Positions 25,608 through 36,679 are shown, counted from the stretch's first letter. The stretch is DNA of 64,000 nt from Prevotella sp. (GCA_017548275.1 JAFZAH010000023.1:62001-126000), one strand, 5' to 3'. The notes: generated by a model not told the origin, from the letters alone. Program-made: numbers and translations.

Positions 25608-25787
25608 TTAGTTGAATGCAATCGGGCTCCCCCCGGTTGATCCTCCAAAGTCCATGAATGAAATGCCACTGGCGCCGAAATCATGTGCTCCGCCTTCACC
25701 AGACCCACCACCGATGATGATGTCCTGCATCAGGTCGTCGCCCATTTCGACCAACATGGTCTTTGGTGCTACATACTCTTTTTTCAT
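25608..25787 (-). CDS. Small Gly-rich protein (59 aa), unknown
   Basis: Begins MKKEYVAPKTMLVEMGDDLM and continues with QDIIIGGGSGEGG, then a Gly/Ser/Phe-rich tail ending SPIAFN. Evidence for a real gene: an A-rich ribosome-binding region before the ATG, coding-like composition and a strong terminator directly after the stop. Its N-terminus (MKK-x-Y-x-A-P) resembles a group of small uncharacterised Bacteroidales peptides with a conserved leader and variable Gly-rich tail. It follows the giant surface-protein gene by 196 bases on the same strand. A secreted or modified peptide is possible; not shown. Confidence 0.7.
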   Translation of the reverse strand: MKKEYVAPKTMLVEMGDDLMQDIIIGGGSGEGGAHDFGASGISFMDFGGSTGGSPIAFN

Positions 25788-25983
25788 TTTCTTTTTGTTT
25801 AAAATGTTAAGAGAACCTATTGTTTTTTGAGAAAAACATTTTTCATTTATAAGTAGATATTAGAAACAAGAAGGAGAAAGGGGGGGAGATAAATGACTTT
25901 TCCATTATCTTGGAGTATCGTCTTCTATCTCCCGCCGCCCGCAAGCGGCTATCTCCTTTTTTCTTCCTGTATCTTCATAAGCG

Positions 25984-28900
25984 TTACTTGATATACACCT
26001 TCTGCACCGTGTTGTCCTTCATCTTAATGATGTTCAGACCCTTCATCGGATGGTCAAGTTTCTTGCCGTCGATGGTGTAGACACCCTCGATCTCATTGTC
26101 CTGAGTGATGTTCAGACCGTCGATATCGGTAGGCTCGCCCTCCTCAACATTGAAGATGAACATATCTGCATAGTTAGTGTTCTCAACACGTGAGGTGGCT
26201 TGTACACACCATCTGTATGCACGGAGTTTATCGCTAGGATTCATCCATACATATCGTCCTGCATTGTTCAGAGAGAATGCGTTTGACTTTCCGGTAGCAC
26301 CATATTGGTATACTCCAAAGAAATCGAACCTGTCTTCTGAGGTTGATACATCCAGACGAGAGGTCTTGTTGATGGCGAGCAGGTCGGTATCCTCAACGGT
26401 AAAGACAAACTCCAGTTTGCTGCTGTTTTTCACCCAGACCACGTAGGGTCTGTTGCCGTACATCGTGTCGCCAGCGCTTAACTTTTCAAGATAGATATAC
26501 ACGGTCTTCTTGTTATACTGGACTTCACCGGCTGTAGCGGATGCGGCAATCAGGTGAATCTTGAAGAACTCGAGGTTATCCAAATCGTCCGAGGTAATGG
26601 TATAATCGAAGGGCACAAACCAGCATTGATATCTCTTGTTGGTGATACCATCAGTCTGATCGGTGTACGTACCCGTCTGATTTGAGGTGAACGAACGTCT
26701 ATAAGTGATAGACTCGGCATGTCTGGTTGTCGTGAATTTGTACGGGTGATTGTTATCTCCAGCCAAATCCAGCAACTCGAAGATTCCGCCTTCCTCCTTC
26801 GTCATACAGGTGTACTTGTAGCCGCCGCTCACGGTCTCCTCCTTCACGATGTAGGCTGCGTCAGAGGGAGCGAAGAGGTTAGCATTCTGCTCATCGGTCG
26901 TCACAGATACACCGTAGTTCAGAACGATGTTATGACCATTGCTGTCGAGCGTATAGTCGCCGGTAGTCAGTGTGAACGATGCGGAGGCAGTGAAGTTATC
27001 TGTCATCTCCACGTTGTCAAGAAGCGTCAGAGTGCTACCACCCGCAGAGATTGCTGCGAATGCCTCCTCAAGCGTCTCATACTTCGTGTCGTCAACCTGT
27101 GCCACGTATTCGCGTGCTTTCACAGTGTATTGTGCAGAAGCGTTAGGAGCGTCGGCGTGTGCCTCTGTATCGGGTTTGACTTCGTCAGCGCAGTATTCTT
27201 CTGCAACGACCGTTGAGAACCAACCGCCGGAGATTTCAATCGCCTGCTTGTCTAAGCCTTCGGGGAGTCCAGCCGTCACAGCATCTTTGCCGGAGGCACC
27301 GATCAAAATGCCATCAGAGATGTTGATGCCACCTGCGGCCAGCGTAGCGTCGGTCTGGTTTGTCCAGTACTGTGCCGCATAGCCATTGGCGCTGGTTAAT
27401 GTGCCACCAGTAATATTAACAGTGGGATGGTAGTTTGCGCCATAGGTGTCTTCCACATAGATAGCGTCGCCAGTGTCACTGTATCCGCTGGATGCAGCGT
27501 GAGCCTCACCAAATGCGCCGTTGGCAGTGATGGTTCCGCCCGACACATTGACTGTACCGCCCTTGACAGCAATACCCGTGCCGCCAGTCAGAGTACCGTC
27601 AGTAACATTCACTGTCGTTCCGCCGTTCGGGTTGTAAATCGCGGCATAGTAGGCTGTAATCTCACCGCCCGAGATATTAATCTCGTTCGGACAAGCATGA
27701 GTTCCGTTTGTAGAGATGGCAGTGCCTTCGGTGCTGATGATAGTACCGCCGGTCACATTGAGCGTCTTACCTGCTTCATTGTCTTTCGACTCGAACAGGG
27801 TCACTGCATTCTTCTTACAACTGATGTAAGCGTCATCGCTGATATTGACGGTAGCGCCGCTCAGAATCTGGATACCGCTGCCTGCTTCGTGGTACATCGA
27901 ACCGCCTGTAAAGTTAAGCACTCCATTTGCACCCGCTACAGTAAGCATATATCTATTAGCGTCGTGAGAATCAACCATCTTTCCACCAGTCACATTAACA
28001 GTTGTGTTAGTGGTGTAGAAGATGCCGTAACGCCCTGATGACTCTAAGAGACCCGACTCAACAGTAATCGTAGAATTGCTGACATCGGCAATCTCATAAT
28101 TGCCAGTAGCATTGATCTTACCTGTGCCTGTGCCGTCAGCGTTGGTGTCGCTGCTGTCCTTAATGGTCCAGTTGGCACCAGAGCCCGTGAAAGCATCTGC
28201 TGCGGTGAGGTTCACCACCTGTCCGTTCAAATCCAGTGTGAAGGTCTTGTTCGAAATATCGATGGCAGCCGTTTCGGTCGTTTCAGCAATCATCTCGATA
28301 GTTTCGTTAGCCTGTACGGCTGCCACGGCATCAGCAAGAGACTCGTACTTCACTGAACCGATTTGAGCGACGTATTCGCAAGGCACGAGCGTGCTGGTTC
28401 CGTCACCGTTGTCTCTCCACTTGTAATCAGCGGGAGCATCTTGCTCGTAGGTGTTGTTCTTCATGACGGTGGCCTGATCGGCTCCGTCAGCCATGACAAT
28501 CTCACCTCCGTTGTGCGTGCCGCCAGCGAGCATCAGCGTGGGTGCAGTGCCAGTGCCGTAGAAACTAACCTCGATAGGACCGGTGATGTCGCTATCGCCA
28601 GTCACTGTCACATTGTTGCTGGTATAACCGCCCCATCCCGTGCAAACGTCGAATGCGATACCGCCATCCTTGGCCACAATCTTGGTGTCATTGATGGTCG
28701 TGTTTCCGTTGTTTGTCGAGAGCACGTACTCAATGCTGTTGTTGCCTTGTGTTGCATCCAACGTCATATTGTCGAGCGTCAGGTCTGCATAGTTCTGGAT
28801 GAGCATCTTCACGTCAGCGTTGTTGCCCACCAGAGTACCGTTCTTGAAGACAATGGTATTGCCCTTCAACAGTTGGAATCCTTGTGTTTGAGTTCCTGTT

Positions 28901-31900
28901 GAGCCAGCCAATCCTGGGCCTACGATGGTGTAGGTGTGGTTGTCAAAGTCAATGGTCACATCCTTATTGATGGAAATACCGTTTCCTTCGCAGTCAGCCA
29001 GGACTAAGATTTCATTGGCTCCTTCAGTGGCTGCGGCAATAGCCTCCTCAAGCGTCTCGTATTTCACGTTGCCAATCTGAGCAACATACACGCCCGTCTT
29101 CACGGTGTATGGTGCTGCTTCATTAGGAGCGTCTGAATGCTGAGTGAGGTCAGGAATTAGACCCTCGCCGCAGTAGTTCTCAGGCACAACGTTCGAGAAC
29201 CAGCCGCCAGTGATAAAGTTCTCGGCTCTTTCAGTGCCGTCACTTGTTTGGGTAGCATCATCAGAGTTGATGTAACTGGCCACAGCCTGCGCGTTGTCGC
29301 TGATGAAAATACCACTGGTAATGCTGACAATGGTGCCAGAGTAGGTTGAACCATTGAAGGTTTCGCCGATGTGTTCACCATAGTTAGAGCGTTCAATCTG
29401 AACAGCATCACCGGTGTCGCTCGAACCGCTGCTATGGAAGTCATAGGCATTAGCCTCGCCAGTAGCATGGATGGTGCCACCAGAGATGTCCAACTTACCA
29501 TTTCTCATCACAACACCTGTACTTGCAGTAAGTGTGCCGCCGTCGATGGTCAGGTTACCCATGCCCGGATGGTAGATGCCTATGTTAGCGTTGATAGTAC
29601 CACCGTGGATGGTTATGTTTGTACCAGGAGCATCGATTTCTCCATGGTTACATATACCGATACCATTGGATTGGATAGTGCCGTCATTCATTGTGAAAGT
29701 GCCAAAATTGACAACAGCCCATTTTTCACTTTCGACTGTACCGCCGTTGATGACAAGTTTAGCATCACCGCTCTGTATGCGAATAGCCTCGCTGGCACTA
29801 GAGATGGATCCGCCGTTCATTGTGAAGGTGCCATCTCCATTGACGTATACAGCCTGCCCGCTGGCACCAGTATTAGACACAGTACCACTGTTAAGTGTCA
29901 GGTCGCCCATATTCATTACAACTCCGCAAACTCCACCTGTCACGGTGCTGTTGCCATTGATTTCTGCGCTGTTGGTTGCTTTGTCATAAGAATACAGAGC
30001 ATATGAATTTGCTGTCAGTATTGAACCTTCGTTCAGTGCTATATGCCCGTCTTGGATTAAGACACCAAGTTGACCTCCGTTGACGGTAACCTTATCCAAA
30101 GTAATTGTCGCACCATTGAGCACTTGTGCGCCGCGACCTCCATTGCCAGTGGCTTGAATGTTGCCACCGCCGTTCTCAGAACTGTCGGTCACAGTCAGGT
30201 CAGCCTTCACATTCATGGCAACACCCTCTCTTGTCACGGTCTTGCCGTTCAGGTCGATGGTGATGGCTTTGTCAACCACAGTTGTTCTCGTTTCGTTCGA
30301 GTCGTCGGTCATCTGGATGGTTTGACCTGTCTCGGCTGCCGCTACGGCCTCTGCCAGTGACTCGTACTTCTTGTTTGTATCGACATTCTGAGCCACATAC
30401 ACCTTCGGGGCGAGAGTGCTCATGCCCTCGGTCTCGGCTGCTACCCACTTGTAGTCCTCAGGAATGTACGAGTTGGTCGTGAATTCGTCTTTGACAGTCA
30501 CGGTCACACCCTCGAGGTTACCTCCCTCCGGATCGACTACGGCAATCAGAGGATTGTCGCCTTGTGCAACCAGTGTGCCGCCAAGCACCTCAACAGTAGT
30601 GGCGAGGTGGGTGGTGTGCTGGGCCACGGTGATGGCGGGACCTGCGGTGGTCGTGCCGCTGCCGTTTGATGCAGTAGCGAAGTCACCCTCAAACAAAGAG
30701 GTGATTGTGCCGCCGTTCACAACCAGATGGCCGGCGCGGACCTCGATGCCGGATTCATTCACGCCAGTGATAGAGCCGCCGTTCACATTGAGGGTTGCGA
30801 ATCCGTTGAGTGCGATACCAACGCTTTCGCCTACGATGCTTGCGCCTTCGTTCACATTGATTACGCTGTTGCCTGCAGTGATATTACCCATCACCCAGAC
30901 AATACCATTAACTGTACCGTTGATGTCAACAGTGATGCCGTTTGCCGTGCCACCGCCTAACTGTTCAAGGACGATACCATAATCTGCAGTAATCGTAGCA
31001 CTTTCATCAAGTGTGAAGTGGGTCGTTCTTTCATCATTGTATCCATATACCCATATTGAACCGGCTAAGGTACCATTCTTGATGACAAAGTTACTGTCAA
31101 ACTGGGCAAAATCCATGGTCAGGGTATGACCATCCAAGTCGAGTATGATATTCTTGTTGTATTGGATGACATCTCCTTCTTCAGTATCGTCAACCAACAG
31201 GGTGATAGTCGTTTCAGTTCCGTCAGTAGGAACGTCATCGATAGCATCGGCCACCGATTCATACTTCTTATTGCCAATCTGGGCGACGAACTGGCCAACC
31301 TTCACAGTGTAGGGGTTCGTTTCTTTTGTCGCCTCATCAGTGTTGGCAGTAGGTATATAACCCTCGTGGATGTATTCCTCATCAATCTCTAAGGCATAAA
31401 CACCGCCAGTAATGAAACCTTCTTGGCTTTCGCTGTAAACATAACCGTTGAAAATGCCGCCAGAGATACTAACATGTCCATCTCCCCATGTGGCGATATT
31501 CGTGTCGAATGTGCCACCGGTAATGGTGATGCTCATATTCTCATTACTGGGATACATATACAAGTAAGAGCTGCCTTCATAAATGGCTTTTTCACCGTTA
31601 ACAACAGCCTTCTCGGTGGTCTTGAACGTACCGCCGTTAATCGTCAGGTTGCCTTTGTTGGCATTGTTGTTAGAACTTTGTACCCAAATAGTGCAATAAC
31701 CTTCAACGATACCGCCATTAACTGTTACATTGTCTTCTGCTGTAGTGCTGTTGCAGAACAAACGGATGGCACTGGTGAAGTAGTTATACAGGTGACCACC
31801 GTTGATGATAGCATTACCTCCAGGATAGTTATCTACCACGTAAGAGGCGTAACGTGAATGGCTCTCAAGATATCCGCTTTCGATGGTTAAGTTGCCGCGG

Positions 31901-34900
31901 TTCGATATCAAATTCGTGGCGTAACCGTAACTAGAAGAGGGTTGAGCAGCCTCACTGTACATCTTACCTGTTCCTGTACCGTCCTTGTTGGTATCACTGC
32001 TGTCTTTAATGGTTAGGGTTCCATTGTTGGTAATAAGAGCACTTACATTCGCATCAGGAGCGTTTTGTGAAACCGTCTTACCGTTCAGATCGAGGATAAT
32101 GTTCTGATTGGCTGATATAGTAACGCTCAAGTTATTATTAAACGTCTCATTGTCAATCATCACGATGGTAGTCTCTGTACCGTCAGCCGGAACGGCTGCC
32201 ACGGCGTCGGCCAGTGACCAATACTTCGTGTCACCAATCTGAGCCACATAGGGTCTCGGTGCGAGAGTGCTGGTACCAGTTCCTTCACCGTCACTTACCC
32301 ACATGTAACCGGCGGGTGCAGCCTGGTCGAAGGTGTCATTCTTACGGATGATGCCCTTTTCGGGTGTGGCGGCCATGGCTGCTCCCGCGGTAGCATCAAT
32401 CACGATGTTGCCGTTGAGGGTACCTGATTCGAGCATCAGAGTGAATCCGTTGCCGGCACTGTTGTCAGATGCGTAAACCTCCACGTTGCCGTTGATAACG
32501 CTTTCTCCCTTCACAGTCACACTGACCGACTCATAACTTGCGTAGCGGCAGACGTCGAATGCGAAGCCTCCGGCCGGGTTGGCGTTGATGGTCGAGCCGT
32601 CAATCACCACCGTACCGTTATTATTAGATAAGGTGTAAGCGCTGGTGTAGTTCGGGTTGTTCAGTGTCAGGGTCATGCCCTCGAGCGTCAGGTCGCTGTA
32701 GTTCTGCACAAGAATCTTCGCCTTCTCCGAGGTGATTGTACCATTCTTGAAGGTAATCTTGTTGCCCTTCAGCAATTGGAATCCGTTGGTCTCGGTTCCG
32801 GCCGAGCCTACGGTCTCCCCGTCCACGGTGTAGGTCTTCTCGTTGAAGTCAACGATCAGGCCTGTGGTGTATTTACCTTGCGGAACAACGATACCATTAC
32901 CTGCGCAGTCAGCCAGCAATGTTACGGTTGCACCATCTTTAGCAGCCGCCATGGCAGCCTCAAGAGAACCATACTTGTGGGTTGACTCTCCAAGAGTAAC
33001 CTGAGCGACATGGGTGCCTTCCTCTACACTATAAGGAGCATTTTCGACTGCATTGTTCTGAACGCCAATCTTGCCTTCAGCAATGAATGGTTCGTATGTG
33101 GTATCAGTAAGGTCGGCACTGAACTGACCGCCAGAGATGACAATCTTACCGGTGGCAGCAGCAGTCTTTGATATTTCGCCTACATATGTACCACTCTCAA
33201 CATTGATTGTGCCGGCAGTTACAGCAGTGGTTTTACCCAATACAACAGCATTGGCTGCAGTGAATGTGTTGTCGGTCAGAGTGATGACAGCAGTAGAAGT
33301 GCCGTTTTCACGCACACCATAACCATTAGCACCTTCTGCGCTAGTGAAAGTGTTGCCAGAGATAGTGAAATTGCCACCGCCACCATTCACATTTACAAAA
33401 CTCTCGCTGCCAGTAACTGTACAGTTAGTAACGGCTCCACCCGTGGTGCCAATCAACTGTGCAAGGCTGTGCATCATCGTGCCAGAAGCGGTACAGTTGC
33501 TGATGACAACGTTGTAAGCACCTGCGCCAGAAGTAGACTTGATACACACAACGTCATATTCTTCAGATGTACTTGTACTCGTGAATGAGCAATCTGTAAC
33601 TGTAATGTTATGAGCGTAGTTGTACTGATTATCAACAGACCAGGGTTTACCAGTGTCCTTTGTACTCGGTATGAGAATAAATGCGTCAGTTCCGGAATAG
33701 AAGTTCGACGTGTTGCCCTCAAACTTAATGTTTTGAATGGTCAGTGTTTCAGTGCCTGAAGCACGACCGTTACCGTCAATAAAGATCTGTCCGGCAACCG
33801 TCTTATCCTTACCGTCGATGGTCACGTTAAGACCTGACTTCTGATGAACGATGGAGTAACCATCAATGTTGTCAAGAAGTTCGATGGTCACATCGCCTGT
33901 CATGGCATAAGCCGCGTCAACAGCTGCTTGCAGAGACACATACCCGGTCTCGCCGATTTGGGCCACATAGTGCGGATCGCCAATGGTGAAGAATCCTTCC
34001 TTGTCTGTAGCAGGAACACAAACTTTACCCTGGGCAACAAGGTCTGCGGCAATATACTCCTGTGGGAACTCTTCAGAGAAATATCCGCCAGAGATTTGGA
34101 GCACACCCTTCTTGCCGTTAAGAACTTTGACATGTCCAGTATATGTGCCGCTTTCAACGTTGATATGGGCAGAACCAACAGCACCAGCCCTATTCACGAT
34201 AACACCTTCGTCACTTTCTTCTGATGTGCTGACAAAGGTGTTGTCTTTAAGAGTAAAAGTGCCAGCATAATCGTCAGAATAATCACGGAAGGCATACTTA
34301 GCCGTGGTGACTTGACAGTTTTCGATGAGAGCCGTGCCTGATGTCTTGACATTGAAACCGACTGTGCAATTGTTGGTGGCAGTGATGTTCTGGAACACTG
34401 CATCATCAGCCAAGTTTCCATATATCAGTCGAGCATTTTCAACCGTCACATTCTTGACAGTAACTCCATACAACGGGCCATCAGTACTAGCATTCAGGAA
34501 CCACTTGTTGTTGTCGGAGCCAATGTATGTGCAATCCTGAATTGTCAGGTTGTGCGGGTAGTGACTGGCTTGAATGCCATCCGTGGCGGTTGTCTTCACG
34601 AAAGCAATGTTCTGGATCGTTACGGAAGCACCATTGGTGGTGCTGCCAGTGCTGCCACGTAAACCGTCAACAATTATTAGGGCGTCAACAGTGTAGTTGG
34701 AGCTTGCGTCCTTCTGTCCGTCGATGGTGAGTTTAAAGTTGGCTACTTCATTAATAGTAACGGTCTCGCCACTGATATTGTCAAGTAGGGTAATGGTCTG
34801 CGAACCACCCAATGCTTGAGCCGCATTCACAGCCGCTTGCAGTGTCGCATACTTCGCACCGCCCACGATTTGAGCGACAGGAATAATCTCGCCAACAGTC

Positions 34901-36537
34901 CAAGTGCCATTACCATTGTCTCTGGACTCATAACCTTCGTCAACCAAATTGCGGGTAACGCCGTTAACGGTTGCTTTTGACGGGTCAAAACTCCAAGTGC
35001 CAGCCTGAACTTTCAGTGTATAAGTGCCTGAATAATCGTTGAGGCTTGTAATAGCAAGAAGGAGCAAAGAGGCGTCGGAATTGGTCACGGTTCCTGTCTT
35101 GCCCTCGCTGCTGTCGATGATAGTCAGTGTATAGTCCGCATTGTTGCCTGCATACACGCTGCCGATGCCGATACTCTTGCCGTTCAAGTCGAAGGTGGCT
35201 ACGGTTTTACCATCACCACCAGTTGCCGTGCCATTGGTCACGATGCCAACATTTGTGACATCTTTCTGTAAAACGATAGTCTGGTTGTCTGTCGTTCCAT
35301 CGATAGCATAGAACGCATCATATACGGTGCTGTAATTAGTGGAACCAACAGATGCCTCAGGATCGGTAACATTTGATATGACAGAATATGTACGTGTTAC
35401 AATACCATTTGTTACAGTTTCGACAACATGCAAATTACCAGTGCTGGCAGAAACACCATAGTGCCCCTGACCTTCGGGGAATTTAATGATGAATTTAGCA
35501 TTGTTACCGGTCAACGTAATATTTCCTGTATACGCAGAACCTTCGGCAGAGGCATCGATGGTAAGAGTTCCAGATCTGAAACTCTTGTCTTGGGTGGCTG
35601 TAACGCCTTCTGACAAAATAATCTCGATGGTACTAGAACTATATTTATTAATAGCATCATCTGCTTTCTCATAATAAACATAATCGGAGTAATTAACTCC
35701 TTGATTAGATGAAAGAAGCAGGGTTTTCGTTGCTTTAGCTTCGTAAGTCGCAGGAGCACCGTTAATGACATCAATGCTCTCATCCGATCTTACGAACACC
35801 TTGTAATTTCCAAAGATAATACCCTTGTTGTTACCTGCAGATGGGAAAGTACTGATGGTTTTGAAATGTCCACCGTTGAGGTTGGTATTTGCGGTGGAAG
35901 AAACTGGGTATGTGTTAAAACTCGTTCCGTTGAAATATCCTGCATAAAGGTAAATAGGACATTTGAAAAGCCCCAAATTACCATTAAAAATCGGCTCTGT
36001 GCCATCATTACTTTTGTAAAACCATGTTGAGGGGCCATTAGAAATGCTAGTGTTGTTCCATTGTGATGAGAAATAATAAACCACGTAACTACCATTATAG
36101 GTTCCTCCATGTATTTCCAATCTGGGGCGGTATCCGGCTGAAGTGTTGTCATAAGTGCATTCAATGCAATATTTACCAGATGCAGTGATACCACCATTTT
36201 GGTTGGCGTAAATCTTCAGACCATAATTTTGGGCCATGACAGTGCCACCGGCTGCATAAAGTTTAAATGCATTACACCCATTGGCGGTCCATGTGTAATC
36301 GCCCAAATTCAATTCCCAGTTGCTTGTACTCTTCGTTGCGTTCACCTCAACCGTGACGGTTGAAGTGGTTGTTACATTCGCTAAAAGCGTCAAGGTTTTT
36401 CCTGGTCCCCAATCTGCAACGGCTTCTTCTATCGTCGCATACTCAGTGCTGCCAACCTTGGCAACATTTTGCGCCGACGCAGTGCCTGCGACGAAGACCA
36501 TTAGGAACAAGGTTAATAACTTAATCCAATGTTTCAT
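25984..36537 (-). CDS. Giant beta-helix surface protein with 11 repeat modules
   Basis: 3517 residues. A Sec signal peptide (residues 1-22, ending ASA) is followed by about 11 modules, each opening with a header like YVAQIGSVKYESLADAVAAV and ITLLDN. Header positions are about residues 24, 397, 555, 855, 1179, 1430, 1750, 2049, 2485, 2724 and 3145. Between headers are many LTINGGTF / VSGGTI / TITGG turns, the pattern of right-handed parallel beta-helices. The last 300 residues form a different domain, ending in GVYTIDGKKLDHPMKGLNIIKMKDNTVQKVYIK-type sequence split here as GVYTIDGKKLDHP and NTVQKVYIK, which resembles type IX secretion C-terminal domains. Probably an exported adhesin; partner unknown. 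Strong promoter at 36649-36679. Confidence 0.88.
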   Translation of the reverse strand: MKHWIKLLTLFLMVFVAGTASAQNVAKVGSTEYATIEEAVADWGPGKTLTLLANVTTTSTVTVEVNATKSTSNWELNLGDYTWTANGCNAFKLYAAGGTVMAQNYGLKIYANQNGGITASGKYCIECTYDNTSAGYRPRLEIHGGTYNGSYVVYYFSSQWNNTSISNGPSTWFYKSNDGTEPIFNGNLGLFKCPIYLYAGYFNGTSFNTYPVSSTANTNLNGGHFKTISTFPSAGNNKGIIFGNYKVFVRSDESIDVINGAPATYEAKATKTLLLSSNQGVNYSDYVYYEKADDAINKYSSSTIEIILSEGVTATQDKSFRSGTLTIDASAEGSAYTGNITLTGNNAKFIIKFPEGQGHYGVSASTGNLHVVETVTNGIVTRTYSVISNVTDPEASVGSTNYSTVYDAFYAIDGTTDNQTIVLQKDVTNVGIVTNGTATGGDGKTVATFDLNGKSIGIGSVYAGNNADYTLTIIDSSEGKTGTVTNSDASLLLLAITSLNDYSGTYTLKVQAGTWSFDPSKATVNGVTRNLVDEGYESRDNGNGTWTVGEIIPVAQIVGGAKYATLQAAVNAAQALGGSQTITLLDNISGETVTINEVANFKLTIDGQKDASSNYTVDALIIVDGLRGSTGSTTNGASVTIQNIAFVKTTATDGIQASHYPHNLTIQDCTYIGSDNNKWFLNASTDGPLYGVTVKNVTVENARLIYGNLADDAVFQNITATNNCTVGFNVKTSGTALIENCQVTTAKYAFRDYSDDYAGTFTLKDNTFVSTSEESDEGVIVNRAGAVGSAHINVESGTYTGHVKVLNGKKGVLQISGGYFSEEFPQEYIAADLVAQGKVCVPATDKEGFFTIGDPHYVAQIGETGYVSLQAAVDAAYAMTGDVTIELLDNIDGYSIVHQKSGLNVTIDGKDKTVAGQIFIDGNGRASGTETLTIQNIKFEGNTSNFYSGTDAFILIPSTKDTGKPWSVDNQYNYAHNITVTDCSFTSTSTSEEYDVVCIKSTSGAGAYNVVISNCTASGTMMHSLAQLIGTTGGAVTNCTVTGSESFVNVNGGGGNFTISGNTFTSAEGANGYGVRENGTSTAVITLTDNTFTAANAVVLGKTTAVTAGTINVESGTYVGEISKTAAATGKIVISGGQFSADLTDTTYEPFIAEGKIGVQNNAVENAPYSVEEGTHVAQVTLGESTHKYGSLEAAMAAAKDGATVTLLADCAGNGIVVPQGKYTTGLIVDFNEKTYTVDGETVGSAGTETNGFQLLKGNKITFKNGTITSEKAKILVQNYSDLTLEGMTLTLNNPNYTSAYTLSNNNGTVVIDGSTINANPAGGFAFDVCRYASYESVSVTVKGESVINGNVEVYASDNSAGNGFTLMLESGTLNGNIVIDATAGAAMAATPEKGIIRKNDTFDQAAPAGYMWVSDGEGTGTSTLAPRPYVAQIGDTKYWSLADAVAAVPADGTETTIVMIDNETFNNNLSVTISANQNIILDLNGKTVSQNAPDANVSALITNNGTLTIKDSSDTNKDGTGTGKMYSEAAQPSSSYGYATNLISNRGNLTIESGYLESHSRYASYVVDNYPGGNAIINGGHLYNYFTSAIRLFCNSTTAEDNVTVNGGIVEGYCTIWVQSSNNNANKGNLTINGGTFKTTEKAVVNGEKAIYEGSSYLYMYPSNENMSITITGGTFDTNIATWGDGHVSISGGIFNGYVYSESQEGFITGGVYALEIDEEYIHEGYIPTANTDEATKETNPYTVKVGQFVAQIGNKKYESVADAIDDVPTDGTETTITLLVDDTEEGDVIQYNKNIILDLDGHTLTMDFAQFDSNFVIKNGTLAGSIWVYGYNDERTTHFTLDESATITADYGIVLEQLGGGTANGITVDINGTVNGIVWVMGNITAGNSVINVNEGASIVGESVGIALNGFATLNVNGGSITGVNESGIEVRAGHLVVNGGTITSLFEGDFATASNGSGTTTAGPAITVAQHTTHLATTVEVLGGTLVAQGDNPLIAVVDPEGGNLEGVTVTVKDEFTTNSYIPEDYKWVAAETEGMSTLAPKVYVAQNVDTNKKYESLAEAVAAAETGQTIQMTDDSNETRTTVVDKAITIDLNGKTVTREGVAMNVKADLTVTDSSENGGGNIQATGNGGRGAQVLNGATITLDKVTVNGGQLGVLIQDGHIALNEGSILTANSYALYSYDKATNSAEINGNSTVTGGVCGVVMNMGDLTLNSGTVSNTGASGQAVYVNGDGTFTMNGGSISSASEAIRIQSGDAKLVINGGTVESEKWAVVNFGTFTMNDGTIQSNGIGICNHGEIDAPGTNITIHGGTINANIGIYHPGMGNLTIDGGTLTASTGVVMRNGKLDISGGTIHATGEANAYDFHSSGSSDTGDAVQIERSNYGEHIGETFNGSTYSGTIVSITSGIFISDNAQAVASYINSDDATQTSDGTERAENFITGGWFSNVVPENYCGEGLIPDLTQHSDAPNEAAPYTVKTGVYVAQIGNVKYETLEEAIAAATEGANEILVLADCEGNGISINKDVTIDFDNHTYTIVGPGLAGSTGTQTQGFQLLKGNTIVFKNGTLVGNNADVKMLIQNYADLTLDNMTLDATQGNNSIEYVLSTNNGNTTINDTKIVAKDGGIAFDVCTGWGGYTSNNVTVTGDSDITGPIEVSFYGTGTAPTLMLAGGTHNGGEIVMADGADQATVMKNNTYEQDAPADYKWRDNGDGTSTLVPCEYVAQIGSVKYESLADAVAAVQANETIEMIAETTETAAIDISNKTFTLDLNGQVVNLTAADAFTGSGANWTIKDSSDTNADGTGTGKINATGNYEIADVSNSTITVESGLLESSGRYGIFYTTNTTVNVTGGKMVDSHDANRYMLTVAGANGVLNFTGGSMYHEAGSGIQILSGATVNISDDAYISCKKNAVTLFESKDNEAGKTLNVTGGTIISTEGTAISTNGTHACPNEINISGGEITAYYAAIYNPNGGTTVNVTDGTLTGGTGIAVKGGTVNVSGGTITANGAFGEAHAASSGYSDTGDAIYVEDTYGANYHPTVNITGGTLTSANGYAAQYWTNQTDATLAAGGINISDGILIGASGKDAVTAGLPEGLDKQAIEISGGWFSTVVAEEYCADEVKPDTEAHADAPNASAQYTVKAREYVAQVDDTKYETLEEAFAAISAGGSTLTLLDNVEMTDNFTASASFTLTTGDYTLDSNGHNIVLNYGVSVTTDEQNANLFAPSDAAYIVKEETVSGGYKYTCMTKEEGGIFELLDLAGDNNHPYKFTTTRHAESITYRRSFTSNQTGTYTDQTDGITNKRYQCWFVPFDYTITSDDLDNLEFFKIHLIAASATAGEVQYNKKTVYIYLEKLSAGDTMYGNRPYVVWVKNSSKLEFVFTVEDTDLLAINKTSRLDVSTSEDRFDFFGVYQYGATGKSNAFSLNNAGRYVWMNPSDKLRAYRWCVQATSRVENTNYADMFIFNVEEGEPTDIDGLNITQDNEIEGVYTIDGKKLDHPMKGLNIIKMKDNTVQKVYIK

Positions 36538-36648
36538 GATGTAAAGGTTTTAAATTAAATTTTTGTGTTTATTTGTTGTTAAATTTTTTAGTTCTTGGAT
36601 GTTGTCGTGATTTTAATCACATTTTTAGCATATCCATTTTGTAAAATA

Positions 36649-36679
36649 CAAAAATAGTATGTTTTTTTAACTAAACAAA
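36649..36679 (-). promoter_or_regulatory. Promoter of the giant surface-protein gene
   Basis: Minus-strand TTTG (36676-36679), 19 bases, then TATTTTTG (36649-36656). The leader to the ATG at 36537 is about 105 bases and AT-rich. Confidence 0.78.

Noticed and set aside
25469-25711. Minus-strand frame of 80 codons near the 59-residue protein gene
   Set aside because: It reads through the terminator of the small gene in another frame and lacks a credible start.
27427-31857. Several plus-strand frames opposite the giant surface-protein gene
   Set aside because: Explained by the repetitive, Gly/Thr-rich coding strand; no starts, promoters or family features of their own.
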